64,000 nucleotides of DNA from Limanda limanda (lineage: Eukaryota > Chordata > Actinopteri > Pleuronectiformes > Pleuronectidae). This document shows, one piece after another, positions 34,401-44,364 of the stretch. Made by a program: the position numbers and the translations under genes. Under the pieces are notes generated by a model. It searched no databases. It was not told the origin of the DNA and saw only the letters and a program-made list of their open reading frames with translations. How positions within the stretch are numbered: the stretch's first letter is position 1; the number at the start of each line of letters is the position of its first letter. The DNA is taken from contig NC_083642.1 of assembly GCF_963576545.1 (NCBI RefSeq), positions 6,403,274 to 6,467,273 of the forward strand, in the 5' to 3' direction.

Positions 34401-37400
34401 TCATGGACTTTACTCAAAAACAGTTTCTTCCCCCTCGCCGTCTCACTTCTGAACAGCCACCCCACTGTTGCACTGTGCAATAACCCTGGATCTGTATAAT
34501 AACCACTGTAAAATTACTCCCGGAATTATATTTTATTATGATTATATTTATTTAATTCACCCCTACTGTATCATACTGCTTAATATTTATCCCTGCACTT
34601 CTTTTCTTTCTTTTTCCTAGACCATTGTACTGTTTGTGTTTGTATTGTTTTGTTTTGTGATGTGTATTCTGTGCAAGCACATTGAGAGCCACTTCTCCAT
34701 GTCAAATCCCTTGTTTGTGTAAACTTACTTGGCCAATAAAACCTGATTCTGATCAGAGGATCAGAGCAGCACTTTGCAGCAACAGGCCGTTCACCACGGA
34801 CTCTGTTCTTCATCGGAAAGAGCGAAGTGAAGCATATGATCCCCCCCCCACTAGCTGATAATTAAAATATGCACAATTATGTCCTGAGTGCATTTGCACC
34901 ATCGTGTCATGAATCTACCTTCGCACGTTCCCATTTTCAGCTTTGCGCACCGTGTAACTAACTTTCTACAGACGTCAGATAATCCATTACACACATTTCT
35001 GTTGCATGAATCACAGTAATGAGTCTAAAACTAGGTTTTTTGGATTAAACCAATTTCGTTGCCACGGAAATAGTAACTGGGAAACAAAATACATCAATGC
35101 CACTTTCTTCGTCTGGAATCAGGAGGAACTGATCAACTAAAACTAACATGTGTGAGTATCAGATACTTTAAAGTCACTTTGGTGTCGTCCCTGTTTCTTT
35201 TTCATGACGGCATTCTGCTAAATTTGGATTTGTTCACTCAGTGTCCTGCTCGGCTCCGGTTACCGACGGCAACACGACACCCACGGGGGAGGATTTGTTC
35301 CCCTTCCAGGAGCAAATCCCTCAAAATATTTCTCCTTACAAACTTTTGTCTGAGTCGTCTTATCACTTGGGCCAACAGAGTTAGAGCTGTAAATTTAGAA
35401 ATGATAAAATGAGCAACCGGTAAAGGAACGCTGATTTTCAAAACTTCTCTACAACACTGGAGCATAAAATCAAAAACCGGTTTGAAAATAAAAATATTAT
35501 TTCTTTCTTTTCTTTTGGTTAACCTCCCAGAGATTAACTCCTGGATCTTGTTGGACATGTTTAGGGGACTGATATTAATGAGTGTGTGCAAACTGGTGCA
35601 GATCCACATAAAAAAATCCAGATCTAGTGAATTTAAATGTGGTTTCATGAGGCGGACTGTTTGGCCTTTGCAGAGTTTATTGATCGTATCAAACGATGTC
35701 TTGCTTGATGGTTGACTATGAATTTCCTCTCGTAGTCTAAAAATATGCCTGGATAATGTTCTGTGTGTTAAATGTGGCTAACCTCCGAGCCAATAGCAGA
35801 TAGTATGCAGGGGTATGGGGGGTGTTAGCTGACAAGCCTCTTTTCTATCCATAAAAAGATTTGGATGTTGTGCAAAGGAAAGGGTGATGCAATAAATGTT
35901 GGTTTTGAAGTATTCAGGTACGGGCTGATCAGCAACTTGTGTCCAAAGAGGAGAAAACTTCATCAAATATCTTCACGCATCATTGAAACCTCTTTTTTGT
36001 GAGACTGCTTTCGGTTTGCCAAGTATGAGCGAACAGGACCATGTGTGTACTGAGAGACACACAGAGCTTCATGCAAACACTGATGGCTTCAGATTGCAAC
36101 ATCCAAAAGATTTATAGGACTTAGTGCAGATCCAGATGATGTCAGAGACTTCAGGATCCGTCTGAGCATTTTAGATTCCTGCAACACATATGTCCGACAC
36201 ATGTGTTCCCTCCAGGACGGCTGTGAATCAGAGATCCTCTGTCAATATAAATGTTGACACAATAAGTTGCATGTTTTATTATCAGTCTTTCAGACAACAG
36301 GGTCCCTTAAGGCCGGCGCGTGCTTCTGCGTTTTCACGGGCCCGGAAGTGTAAGAGCCCTTCCGGGCCCCTTACGTGCTATCGTAGCCCTTCTTACGTGC
36401 TTACGTGCGTCGCCCAATTTTTCTAACTAGACGGCAAAGCTCCGCAAGCGTCACGGAGCCGGCAAGGCTTTGATTGGTTTGCTAACTACATAATTTCCGG
36501 AGTCGCATTTCCGGTTCATGCCCGGAAACCACGGAAGATTTAGAAGAACGAATATGGACCAAATAGAAGAGCACTTGGCAGAAGAGATCCGAAGCTATGA
36601 CCACTAGTATAACCCGTCACTGACCGGCGGATTTGTCCGCCAGAAAAAGGCTCTGAGGAGCAGTCGCGGCGATGTAAATAAACCGCTCTTCTTCGTGCCA
36701 CACACGAAGAAGAGCCGACTTCGACAATAAACATTACTCCGCCTAGTGGTCTGGCAGGGAATTGCATGGCAACACGTGCAACGCTTGGAAAACCATGAAT
36801 GACAATCCTGCGTCACAACTGAGTGAAAAGCCGCAGACGCATGCAGAAGCATGCAGCGGCCTTTAATTTTTCCCGAGTTTGCCTTTAGCGTTAGAAGAAG
36901 CAGCAGGAGATTCTCCAGTCAGACAACAGGAAATTCTGTGGATCACTCGGACAAGGGCTGGTGCAACATGCAGGAGGGAGGACTCATGTAAATTCTGCTG
37001 CAGGGATCAAGTGATTTGTTTACAGCACATCCACACTGGCGTTGACCCTTTATCACCAAAAGCTCTAGAATCTCTTGTCTTTCCAAGTTCACATATTCGT
37101 CGGCGTCTTTTACTTATATTGCATCTTTCTTTTCTAGTTATGCATCCACAACCTTCCAGACGACATCCGGCTGTGTTCTCACGTGGCCTCATTCTGACAT
37201 TATGAGGAGTTATTAATAAGGGGTGACACAGCCCCTCTGGATGATTTCTATAATATCTGTGTATGTCTGAAAGCAGCTGTAGTGTCTGGACTCACCTCAT
37301 CATCCTGTTCCCTTCTGTGAGCCTCCTCAGCACAGCGCTGGAGCTCCTCCTGAATGATCCGGGCGTACTCCAGGTCCTGCTCCTCTCTACGGGACAGTGA

Positions 37401-40400
37401 GGGTCAGAAGGAAGAGCCTCGTTATTGTTCTTAATTACTGATTCAACTCCTAACACACGATGACACACATTCTTAAAGCAGAACTGAAGCATTTAATCGT
37501 TGCAATTAAAAACATCAAGACTCTGTAAACATGCTGTCAACTCTCCAAAGGACACTGAAGCCCAATAGATATGTACCATCAGTATAAGGACAGTGTATGG
37601 ATAGTTTAGCAGCTTTATGAGTGGTGTGACAGTGTGAGGAGTTCCAGGAGGAGGGACCCACAGTTGTCTGGAAGCCTGTCGGAGGTCGGCACTCTGCTGG
37701 GCTCGATGATCCTCCTCCTCATCCTGCAGCCTCTTGGCCACACGGATGTCGTTCTGCACCAGCTGGTTCTTCTGGACGTTGGTGGTGTAGTACTGCTCAA
37801 CTAATGGGGGGGCAGAGACAAAAAAGAAAGGTTACGCAAATATAAAATGTGTGGCAATAAAGGTGCGATCAGGATTATAGGAATTGTCAGACCAGAGAAC
37901 TTTTAAAGTATCCAAAAAACAGAGAGGGATCCTTCACATGCGGCTAATTCTGAGGTTTCTATGTTTCTATGGTTTCTATAGTTTTTCCTTTCTCTTGGGA
38001 CTGTGAATATTGGCTGTACAAATCAAATTTGTTTGATTGATTGATTGATATTGTAAATCTGCTATTTGTATAGATGCTGAAGTATAAATCCAACTCTTGC
38101 ACTGGATAACTAAAGATGAAGCCCCACAACACAGAAGGTGGCGACTCAGTGATACAGACGTTCACTCCACAGAGACACAAGGCAGCTGAACATGGTACTT
38201 ACTCTCCTGCTCCTGCAGGTTGTGTGCCAACGCTCCATCCTCCAGAACGGCAAAACCCTGGCACACTGAAACCACAGGACACAGGAGCAGCAGTTCAGTG
38301 ACCAAATCAAACAAGAGTGGAAGGAGGATACAAGCGTTTAATAAAGTGGGAAGAAAAGAAAATTAACGGTTCTTTAAAGCTCCGTATAGAACCAGAGTTG
38401 GTTCTTTAGATGGTGTGAAAACAGAAACGCTTTGTAGAGCAGTGCTGTCTAAAAGGAAACAGTAAGATGAGTCCTGGTTGTGTTGATTGCTGTTTATACA
38501 ACACAGACAATGACAGGGAGCTTTAAAACAAACCAGATGTCGCTCTGGCATGAATCCACTATACACTGGCATCCACATATTTCTCAAAGCTCATCACCTC
38601 TAACCAGCACAAACTGGTTTCTTATTCAAAACCACTGGTTTGTTGACCCAGGTCCTTCTGGTGCCACAATTAATTCAAATGATGAAAATGTGAGATTTAC
38701 TCACAAACAGTTATTATTCCTCTGGGTGTGTTTCACGTTATTTTAAGATGACTAATGTCCAAAACATTATTCTGATCATTCTGACTATATCAACAATAAA
38801 CAACTTAATCAGGTTTCTGACAGCAACTCAGTAAGTGTAGTCAATGATATCCTGATGAAGACGGATACTGTTGCTGCTGTTATTGTCTTTGTTGTTGTCT
38901 TTAACAAAATGCACCAGCGTTCCAGAGCAACACACAAGTGGCCACAGTACTAACCATCTTCCCAAAGTTGCAGAATTCAGTAGCTGCTACAAGTCGACTT
39001 GATTCTAACAAAAACAATAATTTGGTTTAAGACAGAGTCTTTAAATATATATATATGCACGCTAGTATGAAAATAAATTGATCTTTAAAAGCCTTGTTGA
39101 AAAGGTATTTGAAGGAGGAGGCAGGTATTTCACCATGATGCTGACTCTCACTACCAAATGAACATGCAAAGTTTAGGCGCCACCTCCTGCAAACATTTAC
39201 ACTGGGAAGTGCAGTTGGCACAAATGTATGCAGAGTAAATCCAGAGGCTTTGACAGAGATCTCTCCGTACACCAGATCTGTCTGCTCCTCCATATCCAGT
39301 CCTTCTGTCTTTCCTCTCCCATGATCCCACAGTCTGGCCAGCTGCTGCATGAGGTCGTAAAACATATCGGTTTCATGTCATTAACCCTCTCTGAGCCTTG
39401 TCCTCGTTTGTCAGAAAGCTGACAAAGACATAAACACAAGGCAGCGATTATGGAATTATCCAGAGAAAGAATTCCCTTCCAAAAGTGTGAAGTCAAACAA
39501 AGAGATTCAGTATAAAACCTCCGTGGCAGAATGTCGTGAACCCACAGTTTATATTTGTCTCTACGGTGGATTTAATAGCTGTAGCGTTTGTGGACTGTTC
39601 CTCTCATCACCGAACAAGCCGAGTGTTTGCAGTCGTCTTTGAGGAGCGTCTGCAGCTTCACTCGACGTGTGTGTGTTTTACAGGATGTCAAACAAACTGA
39701 AAAGTTACTGGAGAGAAAACAAACAAAGACGGACAGCGGCACCGGGGCCCAGCTGTTTGTCTCCACTTCCCGGATTCCCGCACCGAGAACAGACAAAACC
39801 TCAACTCTCTCTCTCTCTCACACGTTCTCCATCAGGGAGCCCGGGACGTCTGTCCTCGCCCACTGAGCTGCTGTCAAACACCGAGAGACGGAGAGAAGAC
39901 GGCGTTCAGCGGGAAAAGCCTCCATGTCTGAGCCCAATTAAAAACACCTGTCCGACTAATCCCCCCTCGCTGATCCAGACCGAGTCACATCTGTGGACAC
40001 GAGCGCCATGTTCACATCCATGTGCCAAATGCTCCGGATACTCGAGTTTCCAGTTTACGAGCTGACACACAGAAATGACAAATGTTATTTATAATAGCCC
40101 GTTAAAGTTCTTTAACACTAGCTGGAGAAAACTCGGACGCATTTCATACTGCTGGGACACCTTAAGCTACTTCAAATGCTTGAGACATAAATAAAGCTTA
40201 ATCCTATATATCCAACACTACTGTTTTTGCCTAAAATGCACCAAGGATATAAATAGCAAGGATTAAAAGTAAAAACACCATTATGAGCTTAGTAAAGACA
40301 GAATTAAAGGCTGAGCTGTTGCAATAGGTCGTACAGATGTAAGTTATTTAAACTGCATTAAAACTGTTTATGTTTGCTGACATGTGCCGATATGAGAACT

Positions 40401-43400
40401 TGTGCTTATTTTCTTGGTTTCAGTTCTATACATTTGGTTGTTTTTGAGATTTGTTACAAAGTTTACGGTTAAACTGCAAAATATCAAGTCTCAGTTATAT
40501 ATCTTTGGGTTTGGTAAATCCATTCCAAACACAGTAAATCCCAAATAGGACTTGTGTGGTAGAGCCGTAAAAGCAGATATGATCTCCTGTCTGAACCCTG
40601 TGCACGAACACCTGCTGTCACTGGAAAGGAGGAACAACAGCTACCCATATTCCTTCTCAGTTTGTTTTCTTCAGATTTTACAACAAGCCCATTAACAAAG
40701 AATCCTTGAGATCAGGAGACGAGCAAAGACGCTGGAAGTTCACTTACTAGCGGGAGGAGCACTGGGAGGTGTCATGGAGGCTGAGGAGGAGTGGGAAGCC
40801 TCAAGGTTCATTATCAGAGGGAAGCATTGACCTCAGAGTCGAGAGAACAGTTGTGACTATATGAAAACACGCAAAACACATTTGCTTTTGTGATAAGTAA
40901 CAAACACACTTAGCGTTTCTTGATCCCTATCTTGTCTCTTTTTTCCCCTCCTCTGTTTCATCGCTGCTGAACCTTACATGAACCACGAGAGCCGGCTCTA
41001 AACAATGAAAACGCTAAATTCACAACATTTACAGAATGGATTGTGAGTTGATGTAACCAGTCAAACTGAGGATGTCTCGTCTTTGTCCTGGTCTGTAAAC
41101 ACGTCTGAGAACAACGTGACATAACTCTGTCTCTCAGACTCACTTCTCCAAATCCTCAAAATGGAGAAGAAGAAGAAAAAAAAAGCTTCCTGCTGAGCAT
41201 AAGTCAGCGGGTTTGTTTCGGTTTACTGGGTTCAACAGTCAAAGGTCAAGGAAATCACCTCGAGGCCATTGAAAGGTTCCATTTACACCAGAATGTCCCA
41301 TAAGTCCCCAGTCCAGAGTCAACCCAGACCAAGACAGACATGCATTACAACTTACACCTGTTGAGGAGATTAAGAGACTATCTACTAACTGGATCTCCAC
41401 CCCGTCTGGTTCCAGTCTGTCAATGAGGAGGGATTAAGTCAAATCGTTCGGTTTTAAGCCTAAAGGACAAATTCACGGCTCAAAACACGAAACTACTCTA
41501 AAGTCTGTTTGAGAGGAGAAGTGGTGAAAAATGACAAGTCTCCTCTGTTTGAAGGAGAGAGAGAGAGTGTGTGTGTGTGTGTGTGTGTGTGTCTGTGGGT
41601 GTGTCTGCATTGTGGCTTAACTTGTTTTTCCAAAACTCCTTTAAACTATGGCCACCTTACATTTCTTTGGGAGGGACAAGGAGTCTGTGCTATTCTGACT
41701 GCTGAACAGGTTTGAAAGAGGGCGTGAGGCCGACTCTCTAAAACCAGAGCGGGTCCAGACTGAGTGTTGTTTCATAATCGTACAGAAACTCTGACTTTAA
41801 GCTGCTTAATAAGGACACCGAAAAAGATCCTGTGTGTCTTTCCTAAGAGGATAGTGAATAGAAGATCCAGGAATTGGACGAAGCATTTGAACACGTAAAG
41901 CTAAAGTGCAATGTGTGTGTGTGTGCGTGTGTGTGTGTGTGAGGGGTGGGGGGCTAGGACTTTCTATGAAAGAGTGAAAAAAGCAACAAGAGCCACTAGA
42001 TCAAATCTCAGAATATTAGCATCCACCCGCTCCCAGTATGTAAAGCAGCAGTGTTTCCCAGCAGTGCGTGCGGACCGGCTCTGGAAAGAAGAGGATATTA
42101 CGAAGCAGGAAACCGTGACCTGAGTGACCTCGGAGACTAAACTGCAAAAACAAAGTGGATTTAAATGCCTCTGCTCCCCTCGTTGTTGTTGGTTAAAAAT
42201 CTATATGTGACTATTATTCTTATTTCAGGTGATGTAAATTTGGAAAAACTCCCACCAACATTATAAAAACTGACTTCCAATCAGCTAAAATAAAAATTAC
42301 GAAGCGTGAGGGAGCAGCAGAGATGTTTCTTCTGTTTCACTTCCACTCGTAGAGCAGCGGTGGCAAGTGCCTCCCAAACAAAGAAACTGGCGAAAGGAGA
42401 GAATGACAAGGGGTCTATTTTCAGCCAAAAATCCCCATCGACCGCCCACGCGCTCTTTCTCCCTCTCTCCTCCTCCTCCTTCTCCTCTCTGCTTTTTGTT
42501 TTGCACAATATTTCAACCGTAAAGTTTCGGTCCATCCTCCTGCTCTCTCTGCTGCATTGGAAACTAGGTGGACTGGGCCGGGCCGCTCGTGAACCGGACT
42601 GTGTTGCCAAGGAGAACAAAGAGAGGTGAGGGGCAATGGGACTCTGGGTCAGTTGGTGAGAGTGAGATTGGGAACGAGGGAAAGAAGGGCAGACGGGGGG
42701 GGGGCGGGGGAATTCCTCTGGGAGCTGCATTCCCTCGGAACATCAGGCTATATCAGGAGCAACCAGAGGAGGGACAAAACAGGAACTGATAAGAGGGGGT
42801 GAAGTGAAAACAAAGAAAGTCGACTTGGCCCCGGGGGAGGCTGGGATGAGGAGGAGAGTGAAGGAGGAGAAGAACACGAGGAGCAGCAGCTCTTAGGGAA
42901 ATGGAATCATAAACACAGACAACTGCCCGTTATGGAAACAACCCCAGACTCTCGATGACACACTTTGACAAACGTGACACATGAAAGTACAACAACGAGT
43001 GAAAAAATGACTGATTTACAGACAGCGATTGTCTCAATGAGGCAGTTTCTCCAGCTGGTGTCACCGTCTTTGTTTGTGCACAGCGTCCTGCTCAATAAAG
43101 CATGGAAATGCAAAGCTGCACACTGCGCCCTTTGTGTGTGTGTGTGGAAACAAGAGTGGAGTGCTGAGTTATCTCCCCTGATAAAAGACTCAGAGACCTA
43201 TTTCCATCCCGTTCATTAGCGGGTACACGCTGAAGACTGAGTCAACGGTCCGCAGCCGGGACGCAGCTGACACATTCCTACCTGAGAGGGTTTTCATTAA
43301 ACTGATTTAAAGCTGCAGTTTAACAACAATAAGACAATTCTGTGTCTGAATATGTGCTTTTTTTTTTATCACCAGCAGAGTTTTGCAGCTGGTTTTTGGT

Positions 43401-44364
43401 CCTCTCTCTAAACGATCTGTAGCAAGTATTTACATCGCAAGTCAGACTGTTTCTAACTTGACTTATGTCGCGGTGCAAGTTTCCATCTGGAGTTGTTGCA
43501 CTTTCTTCTCCCAGACATCACGGATCATAAACATCCGTCTCCTTCCTTGCTCTTATCTGCACCTTGTACACCAGACCTGTCTATGATGAGAAACATCTCT
43601 GTGCAGCTGGAGGAGCTGGAGCCCGACCGATATCGATTCATTTGGGGTGTCCGATGCCAGTATAAGGAGTCAGAAATAAATAATTTACTCATAAATATAC
43701 TTTCATTGTTTAAATGGCTGCAGTTACAGTTTAATCACAATTTAGAAATAATTACAAATAAAAATAAAACACAAATATAACCAAATATATGGATTTTTTT
43801 TTTCAAATATAAGGAAAATGTAAATCTAAATACATATTTTCAAAAGGTTTTCAAAAGTGCTGCTACCGATCCATCTGTGAAAGTCTCATATTGGCTGATT
43901 TCATTGGCAAAGCTCCAGACTGATCCTGAGTCAGCTGCGTTTAGTCAAAACACAAGCTGTATCAAACCGCTTCTTATCAGAGCTGAACCCTGAAGAATAG
44001 AAGTCAAGCACAAGCACACAAGGTCAAAAGTAGAGCGGCCATCTGGTGCCAATGTCAGTTGTTCATAACACAAAAGGAAGAGATGGGAAGTCGTCATATT
44101 TGCTCTCGAGTGTGCGGCTGACATCTCTGTGTTTAGTATCATCTGTGTTGAAACACTGAATCTCCACCGGCTTCATGTCTGTGGTTCAGTGGCTGAACCT
44201 GACCTCTGACCTTCCTGTGCAGGGACTTAAACCCCCCCAGAAAAAGAGCGTGTACGGTAGGACACACATTTCACACAACCTGTGGGATGCATGGTGAAAC
44301 TCCCCACGCTCTTACCTTCCTGGACACGTGGGAGGTTGGACTGGTCGATCTCCAGCTCTGCCAT
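25436..44364 (-). CDS. ccdc50: Coiled-coil domain-containing protein 50 (CCDC50/Ymer) family
   Basis: CCDC50 is a cytosolic tyrosine-phosphorylated, ubiquitin-binding adaptor in EGFR and NF-kB control (family knowledge). Coding exons 5' to 3': 44316-44364, 38203-38265, 37662-37800, 37296-37386, 30410-30488, 27893-29230, 27295-27431, 27134-27208, 26913-27047, 26155-26249, 25854-25948, 25436-25584. The 2445 nt close in phase to 814 residues. MAELEIDQSNLPRVQE and VCQGFAVLEDGALAHNLQEQE match the CCDC50 N-terminus, and VQKNQLVQNDIRVAKRLQDE the first coiled coil. MIU-like helices follow (LEYARIIQEEL, EIAKRMQEEEE, EELARKLQEEED, then VAQVAQDEEIARFMQ). Residues 141-586 are a Ser/Arg-rich segment from one 1338-nt exon, equivalent to the alternative long-isoform exon of CCDC50. 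The C-terminus (GLNGFLVEPAFIPPTKR, KPKEKKENCKQQ) lies beyond the recognisable core. The AGG|GTTCGT donor at 27295 is weak; the other junctions are good. Confidence 0.88.
25606..25805. mobile_element. Interspersed fish repeat with (CAAT)n end
   Basis: A (CAAT)n run is followed by TTGTATAGCCCATATTCACA, AATCACAATTCGTCTCATAG and GGGCTTTAACATGG, continuing through AGGAAAAACGACTAAAAACC to ACGTAGAAACCTCAGAGAGA. This is an abundant teleost repeat. It fills the last intron of the ccdc50-like gene. A shorter complementary copy lies at about 37925-38060. Confidence 0.75.
26411..26903. mobile_element. hAT-like MITE inserted at a 5' splice site
   Basis: Termini CAGGGTTC and GAACCCT are inverted. The interior has repeated CATGACTTTTCCA / CCATGACTTCTCCAGG words, as in a common fish hAT MITE. 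The direct repeat AACCTTTACC lies at 26401-26410 and 26904-26913. Read on the minus strand this is GGTAAAGGTT, exactly the exon-intron junction of the ccdc50-like exon 26913-27047. The insertion therefore duplicated the splice donor and sits at about +10 of the intron. Confidence 0.85.
27893..29230 (-). other. ccdc50: Large phase-1/1 exon of the ccdc50-like gene
   Basis: A single 1338-nt exon (446 codons) with phase 1 at both ends, so it can be skipped without a frameshift. It encodes an Arg/Ser/Glu-rich, mostly disordered segment. One more ordered stretch, about SGQVWEMLGQVLRERGVAVKVG, then ANGVPLQIGP, looks like a short folded or binding motif. Acceptor AAAG|AC at 29230 and donor GAAG|GTAACA at 27893 fit the neighbouring phases. 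Human CCDC50 has an alternative exon at the equivalent place. Confidence 0.85.
29231..30409. other. ccdc50-like intron
   Basis: AT-rich, with a poly-G run near 29288 and a short (TA)n near 29355. I see no gene or recognisable repeat. Confidence 0.5.
31200..31560. promoter_or_regulatory. Possible conserved noncoding element in ccdc50-like intron
   Basis: Balanced composition without repeats, with homeobox-like TAATTA cores (GACTAATTATG, GGATAATTAGC), a palindromic TTGCCATGGCAG and TTTGCATCATAAATC. This looks like a vertebrate enhancer-type element within the 6.8-kb intron between exons 37296-37386 and 30410-30488. It is inference from texture only. Confidence 0.3.
31637..31692 (+). repeat. 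56-bp direct repeat, left copy
   Basis: Identical over 56 bases to 32678-32733 (begins GATGCATTAAGTGGCTCGAC, ends TTCGTCTTTAA). The two copies bracket the nested MITEs. The repeat is too long for a target-site duplication of these families, so it suggests a local duplication. Confidence 0.95.
31711..32436. mobile_element. Non-autonomous hAT-like element (MITE family B), nested
   Basis: Termini TAGGGGTGGGAATTGG and TCTCCCCCACCACTA are inverted. The perfect 8-bp target-site duplication ATAGTCAA lies at 31703-31710 and 32437-32444. The ends are rich in subterminal GCGATATT/TTGCGATAC words. No transposase. It is inserted inside a copy of MITE family A: the flanks align with the family A interior (CAGAAGCGTATAGACAAGTG in the complement of 10939-10958). 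Confidence 0.9.
32437..32645. mobile_element. Partial MITE family A copy hosting the nested element
   Basis: The complement of the left part of the element at 10716-11501. It ends in the family terminus GCAACCCTA at 32645 and includes TTCCCGTTAATTCCCATGGA. Homology resumes for about 17 bases left of the nested insertion (about 31694-31710, 14 of 17 matching), then stops, so the far half is missing. Confidence 0.8.
32678..32733 (+). repeat. 56-bp direct repeat, right copy
   Basis: Second copy of 31637-31692, 33 bases after the end of the MITE A fragment. A partial earlier match (ACAGGAAGAGATG at 32649-32661) suggests the duplicated unit was larger and later disrupted. Confidence 0.95.
33366..33944. 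mobile_element. PIF/Harbinger-like MITE (family C)
   Basis: Left end AGGCTCCATTATGCTTCT, right end AGAAGCATAAATCGGCCT, imperfect inverted repeats. Flanks are TTA (33363-33365) and TTA (33945-33947), the 3-bp TWA duplication of PIF/Harbinger elements. The interior is rich in CGG and ACGGA words and has no long frame. The ends resemble those of the elements at 36310 and 58246. Confidence 0.75.
34180..34760 (+). mobile_element. Non-LTR retrotransposon 3' end
   Basis: It contains CTCAAAAACAGTTTCTTCCC and GTCTCACTTCTGAACAGCC, the degenerate end of a LINE ORF or its 3' UTR. It finishes with TTACTTGGCCAATAAAACCT and a GATTCTGATCAGA tail, a common ending of fish LINEs. It is heavily 5'-truncated and lies in the ccdc50-like intron. 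The clade is uncertain. Confidence 0.6.
34761..36306. other. ccdc50-like intron, nothing recognised
   Basis: AT-rich intronic sequence. Several open frames exist but none has splice logic, family motifs or codon character of a gene. Confidence 0.5.
36310..36862. mobile_element. PIF/Harbinger MITE (family D, copy 1)
   Basis: Inverted ends AGGCCGGCGCGTGCTTCTGC and, at the right, GCAGAAGCATGCAGCGGCCT, with TTA duplications at 36307-36309 and 36863-36865. Inside, 36554-36607 encodes MDQIEEHLAEEIRSYDH then a stop, followed in frame by YNPSLTGGFVRQKKALR, which resembles the start of the MADF/Myb-like protein partner of Harbinger elements. A 13-bp perfect inverted repeat (36685-36697 / 36703-36715) is present only in this copy. 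It lies in the ccdc50-like gene's 6.8-kb intron, about 430 bases downstream (on the minus strand) of exon 37296-37386. Confidence 0.85.
37920..38065. mobile_element. Partial copy of the fish repeat at 25606
   Basis: It reads GAGGGATCCTTCACATGCGG, TGAGGTTTCTATG and ends AAATCAAATTTGTTTGATTG with a (GATT)n tail, the opposite orientation to 25606-25805 with the middle deleted. It lies in an intron of the ccdc50-like gene. Confidence 0.6.
40748..40780 (-). other. ccdc50: Candidate 33-nt microexon of the ccdc50-like gene
   Basis: On the minus strand a strong acceptor (CACTCCTCCTCAG) is followed by 33 nt and a consensus donor (A|GTAAGTG). It is phase 1 at both ends, like the intron it sits in, and would insert about eleven residues (ASMTPPSAPPA) between residue 16 and the FAVLEDG helix, changing the junction codon Val to Met. 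Not in the CCDC50 proteins I remember. Confidence 0.45.
43600..43920. repeat. Possible degenerate hAT-like repeat
   Basis: Starts with GAGCCCGACCGATATCGATT and contains GTCCGATGCCAGTATAAGGA, wording of a common fish DNA-transposon remnant. The right end near 43900 (CATATTGGCTGATTTC) is only weakly complementary and no clear duplication is seen. Confidence 0.35.

Larger units (their letters stand above)
38266..44315. other. ccdc50-like first coding intron, 6 kb
   Basis: Contains the candidate microexon at 40748-40780, a (GT)n at about 41569-41592 and 41910-41940, a purine-rich area 42600-42900 and an AT-rich fragment 43600-43920 that may be a MITE (CCCGACCGATATCGATTCAT at one end). No independent gene. 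The open frame on the minus strand at 42281-42730 is low-complexity and unsupported. Confidence 0.5.

Noticed and set aside
42281..42730. 149-codon open frame on the minus strand
   Set aside because: It lies across a low-complexity purine/pyrimidine tract in a ccdc50-like intron, with Ser/Pro/Glu/Arg runs, no family motif and no splice or promoter logic.
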